31,892 nt of DNA, taken from contig DAOUCV010000062.1 in the NCBI GenBank assembly GCA_034432095.1, positions 1 to 31,892 on the forward strand. The letters run 5' to 3'. The DNA is from DAOUCV01 sp034432095 (lineage in GTDB: Bacteria; Chloroflexota; Dehalococcoidia; Dehalococcoidales; UBA2162). A model generated the notes under the pieces. It worked only from the letters and a program-made list of their open reading frames with translations, was not told the DNA's origin and made no database searches. The position numbers were made by a program, and so were the translations under genes. Below, one piece after another: positions 31,148 to 31,892 of the stretch (its first letter is position 1; every line of letters starts with the position of its first letter).

Positions 31148-31892
31148 ATGCGAGCGATTATCAGCGTTTTTGACAAGACGGGCGTGGTTGATTTTGCCAG
31201 GGGTCTGAGCCAGTTAGGGTTTGAGATATTCTCAACTGGCAATACCCAGAGAGTACTGGAGCAAGCAAAGATACCGGCAAAAAGTGCCTCCGGGCTTACC
31301 GGTTTTCCGGAGATCCTTGATGGACGGGTGAAGACCCTGCACCCGATTATCTACGGCGGGATTCTCGCCAGACGTGACCTCCCTGGACATATGAAAGAGC
31401 TGAAGGAACATAGAATTGAGACGATTGACCTGGTTGCCGTTAACCTCTACCCCTTTGTCCAGACAGTAGCCAGAGAAGGCGTTACCCTTGAGGAGGCGCT
31501 GGAAAACATTGATATCGGCGGTCCGAGTATGATTCGGGCCTCAGCCAAGAATTTTCCCAGCGTTATTGTGGTTGTTGACCCGGCGGACTATCAGCCAGTT
31601 TTGGAAAAACTGAGAGTCGGGGGTGTGGGGCTAGCTGAGCGCCAACGGCTGGCTCAGAAGGCTTTCCAGCATGTAGCTACCTATGACACCGCCATCTCAC
31701 AGTATCTGAGACAGGACACGGATGGTTTCCCTGAAGAGATGACCATTGCCCTCAAAAAGCGCTACGGCTTGCGCTACGGTGAAAATCCACATCAGCAAGC
31801 CGCCTTCTATGCTGAGCAGGAAGTAGGCAAAGGCAGGAGTACCGGCATCACCTGGGCAGAACAACTGGGAGGCAAAGAGCTTTCATTTAACA
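31148..31892 (+). CDS. purH: Bifunctional AICAR formyltransferase / IMP cyclohydrolase, 3' end cut by window
   Basis: The first 248 codons of purH are present; the gene is open to the window end. The N-terminal IMP cyclohydrolase (MGS-like) domain is complete: ISVFDKTG (5-12), FSTGNT, the GRVKTLHP motif and VAVNLYPF, then ENIDIGGPSMIRASAKN. The AICAR formyltransferase part begins around RYGENPHQQAAFY near the edge. The full protein would be about 510 residues. GGAGGT five to six bases before ATG 31148 fixes the start. The protein catalyses the last two steps to IMP. Confidence 0.94.
   Translation, partial: MRAIISVFDKTGVVDFARGLSQLGFEIFSTGNTQRVLEQAKIPAKSASGLTGFPEILDGRVKTLHPIIYGGILARRDLPGHMKELKEHRIETIDLVAVNLYPFVQTVAREGVTLEEALENIDIGGPSMIRASAKNFPSVIVVVDPADYQPVLEKLRVGGVGLAERQRLAQKAFQHVATYDTAISQYLRQDTDGFPEEMTIALKKRYGLRYGENPHQQAAFYAEQEVGKGRSTGITWAEQLGGKELSFN

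Overview
The window looks like chromosomal DNA of an anaerobic bacterium, most likely Chloroflexota of the class Dehalococcoidia. This is inferred from the LL-diaminopimelate aminotransferase (DapL) route, desulforedoxin-type proteins, several SDR oxidoreductases, frequent GTG/TTG starts and the general look of the proteins. No 16S rRNA or other taxonomic marker is present. Almost all of it is ordinary housekeeping DNA, with no phage, transposase or CRISPR array.

Layout. 187-3177: a DtxR-type metalloregulator carrying two FeoA-like domains, then feoB, behind a promoter with two tandem palindromic operators. 3241-5872: gatC (-), an NfeD-like membrane protein (+) and a 607-residue membrane protein (-) built on an ~84-residue repeat. 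6073-9032: a rhomboid protease, then hypoxanthine phosphoribosyltransferase and adenine deaminase, a purine salvage pair. 9034-10953: two divergent SDR genes. 10969-15315: a pyrimidine operon, pyrR-pyrB-pyrC-pyrK, behind a readable PyrR attenuator. 15361-15725: two tandem desulforedoxin-like mini-genes behind a near-consensus promoter. 15740-17414: folE and thrC (-). 17493-20802: dapF, dapL and hflX. 20911-21082: a palindromic repeat element. 21144-22642: a small membrane protein with a predicted leaderless promoter, then a third SDR. 22655-23206: a lipoprotein and a CAT-anticodon tRNA (-). 23430-25826: a sirtuin, a macro-domain protein and an MDR dehydrogenase. 25950-29856: gatA, a frameshifted two-TM mini-gene, a repeat, a 73-residue protein, an Lrp regulator, an aminotransferase and a small membrane protein. 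29887-31892: a small Cys4 protein, purM and the start of purH, cut by the window end.

How the genes fit together. The window covers de novo pyrimidine synthesis (pyrBCK under PyrR), de novo purine synthesis (purM, purH), purine salvage (ade, hpt), lysine/DAP and threonine synthesis (dapF, dapL, thrC), iron uptake (feoB and its regulator) and amidotransferase-dependent tRNA charging (gatC and gatA, unlinked). The sirtuin and macro-domain genes are adjacent: one makes O-acetyl-ADP-ribose and the other typically hydrolyses it.

Most unusual points: aspartate carbamoyltransferase fused to a PyrI-type zinc domain plus a degenerate Ada-like zinc module; a PyrR terminator that also buries the pyrR Shine-Dalgarno; the ~84-residue repeat protein; the sirtuin-macro-dehydrogenase cluster; the paired desulforedoxins; and dispersed palindromic elements at gene boundaries.
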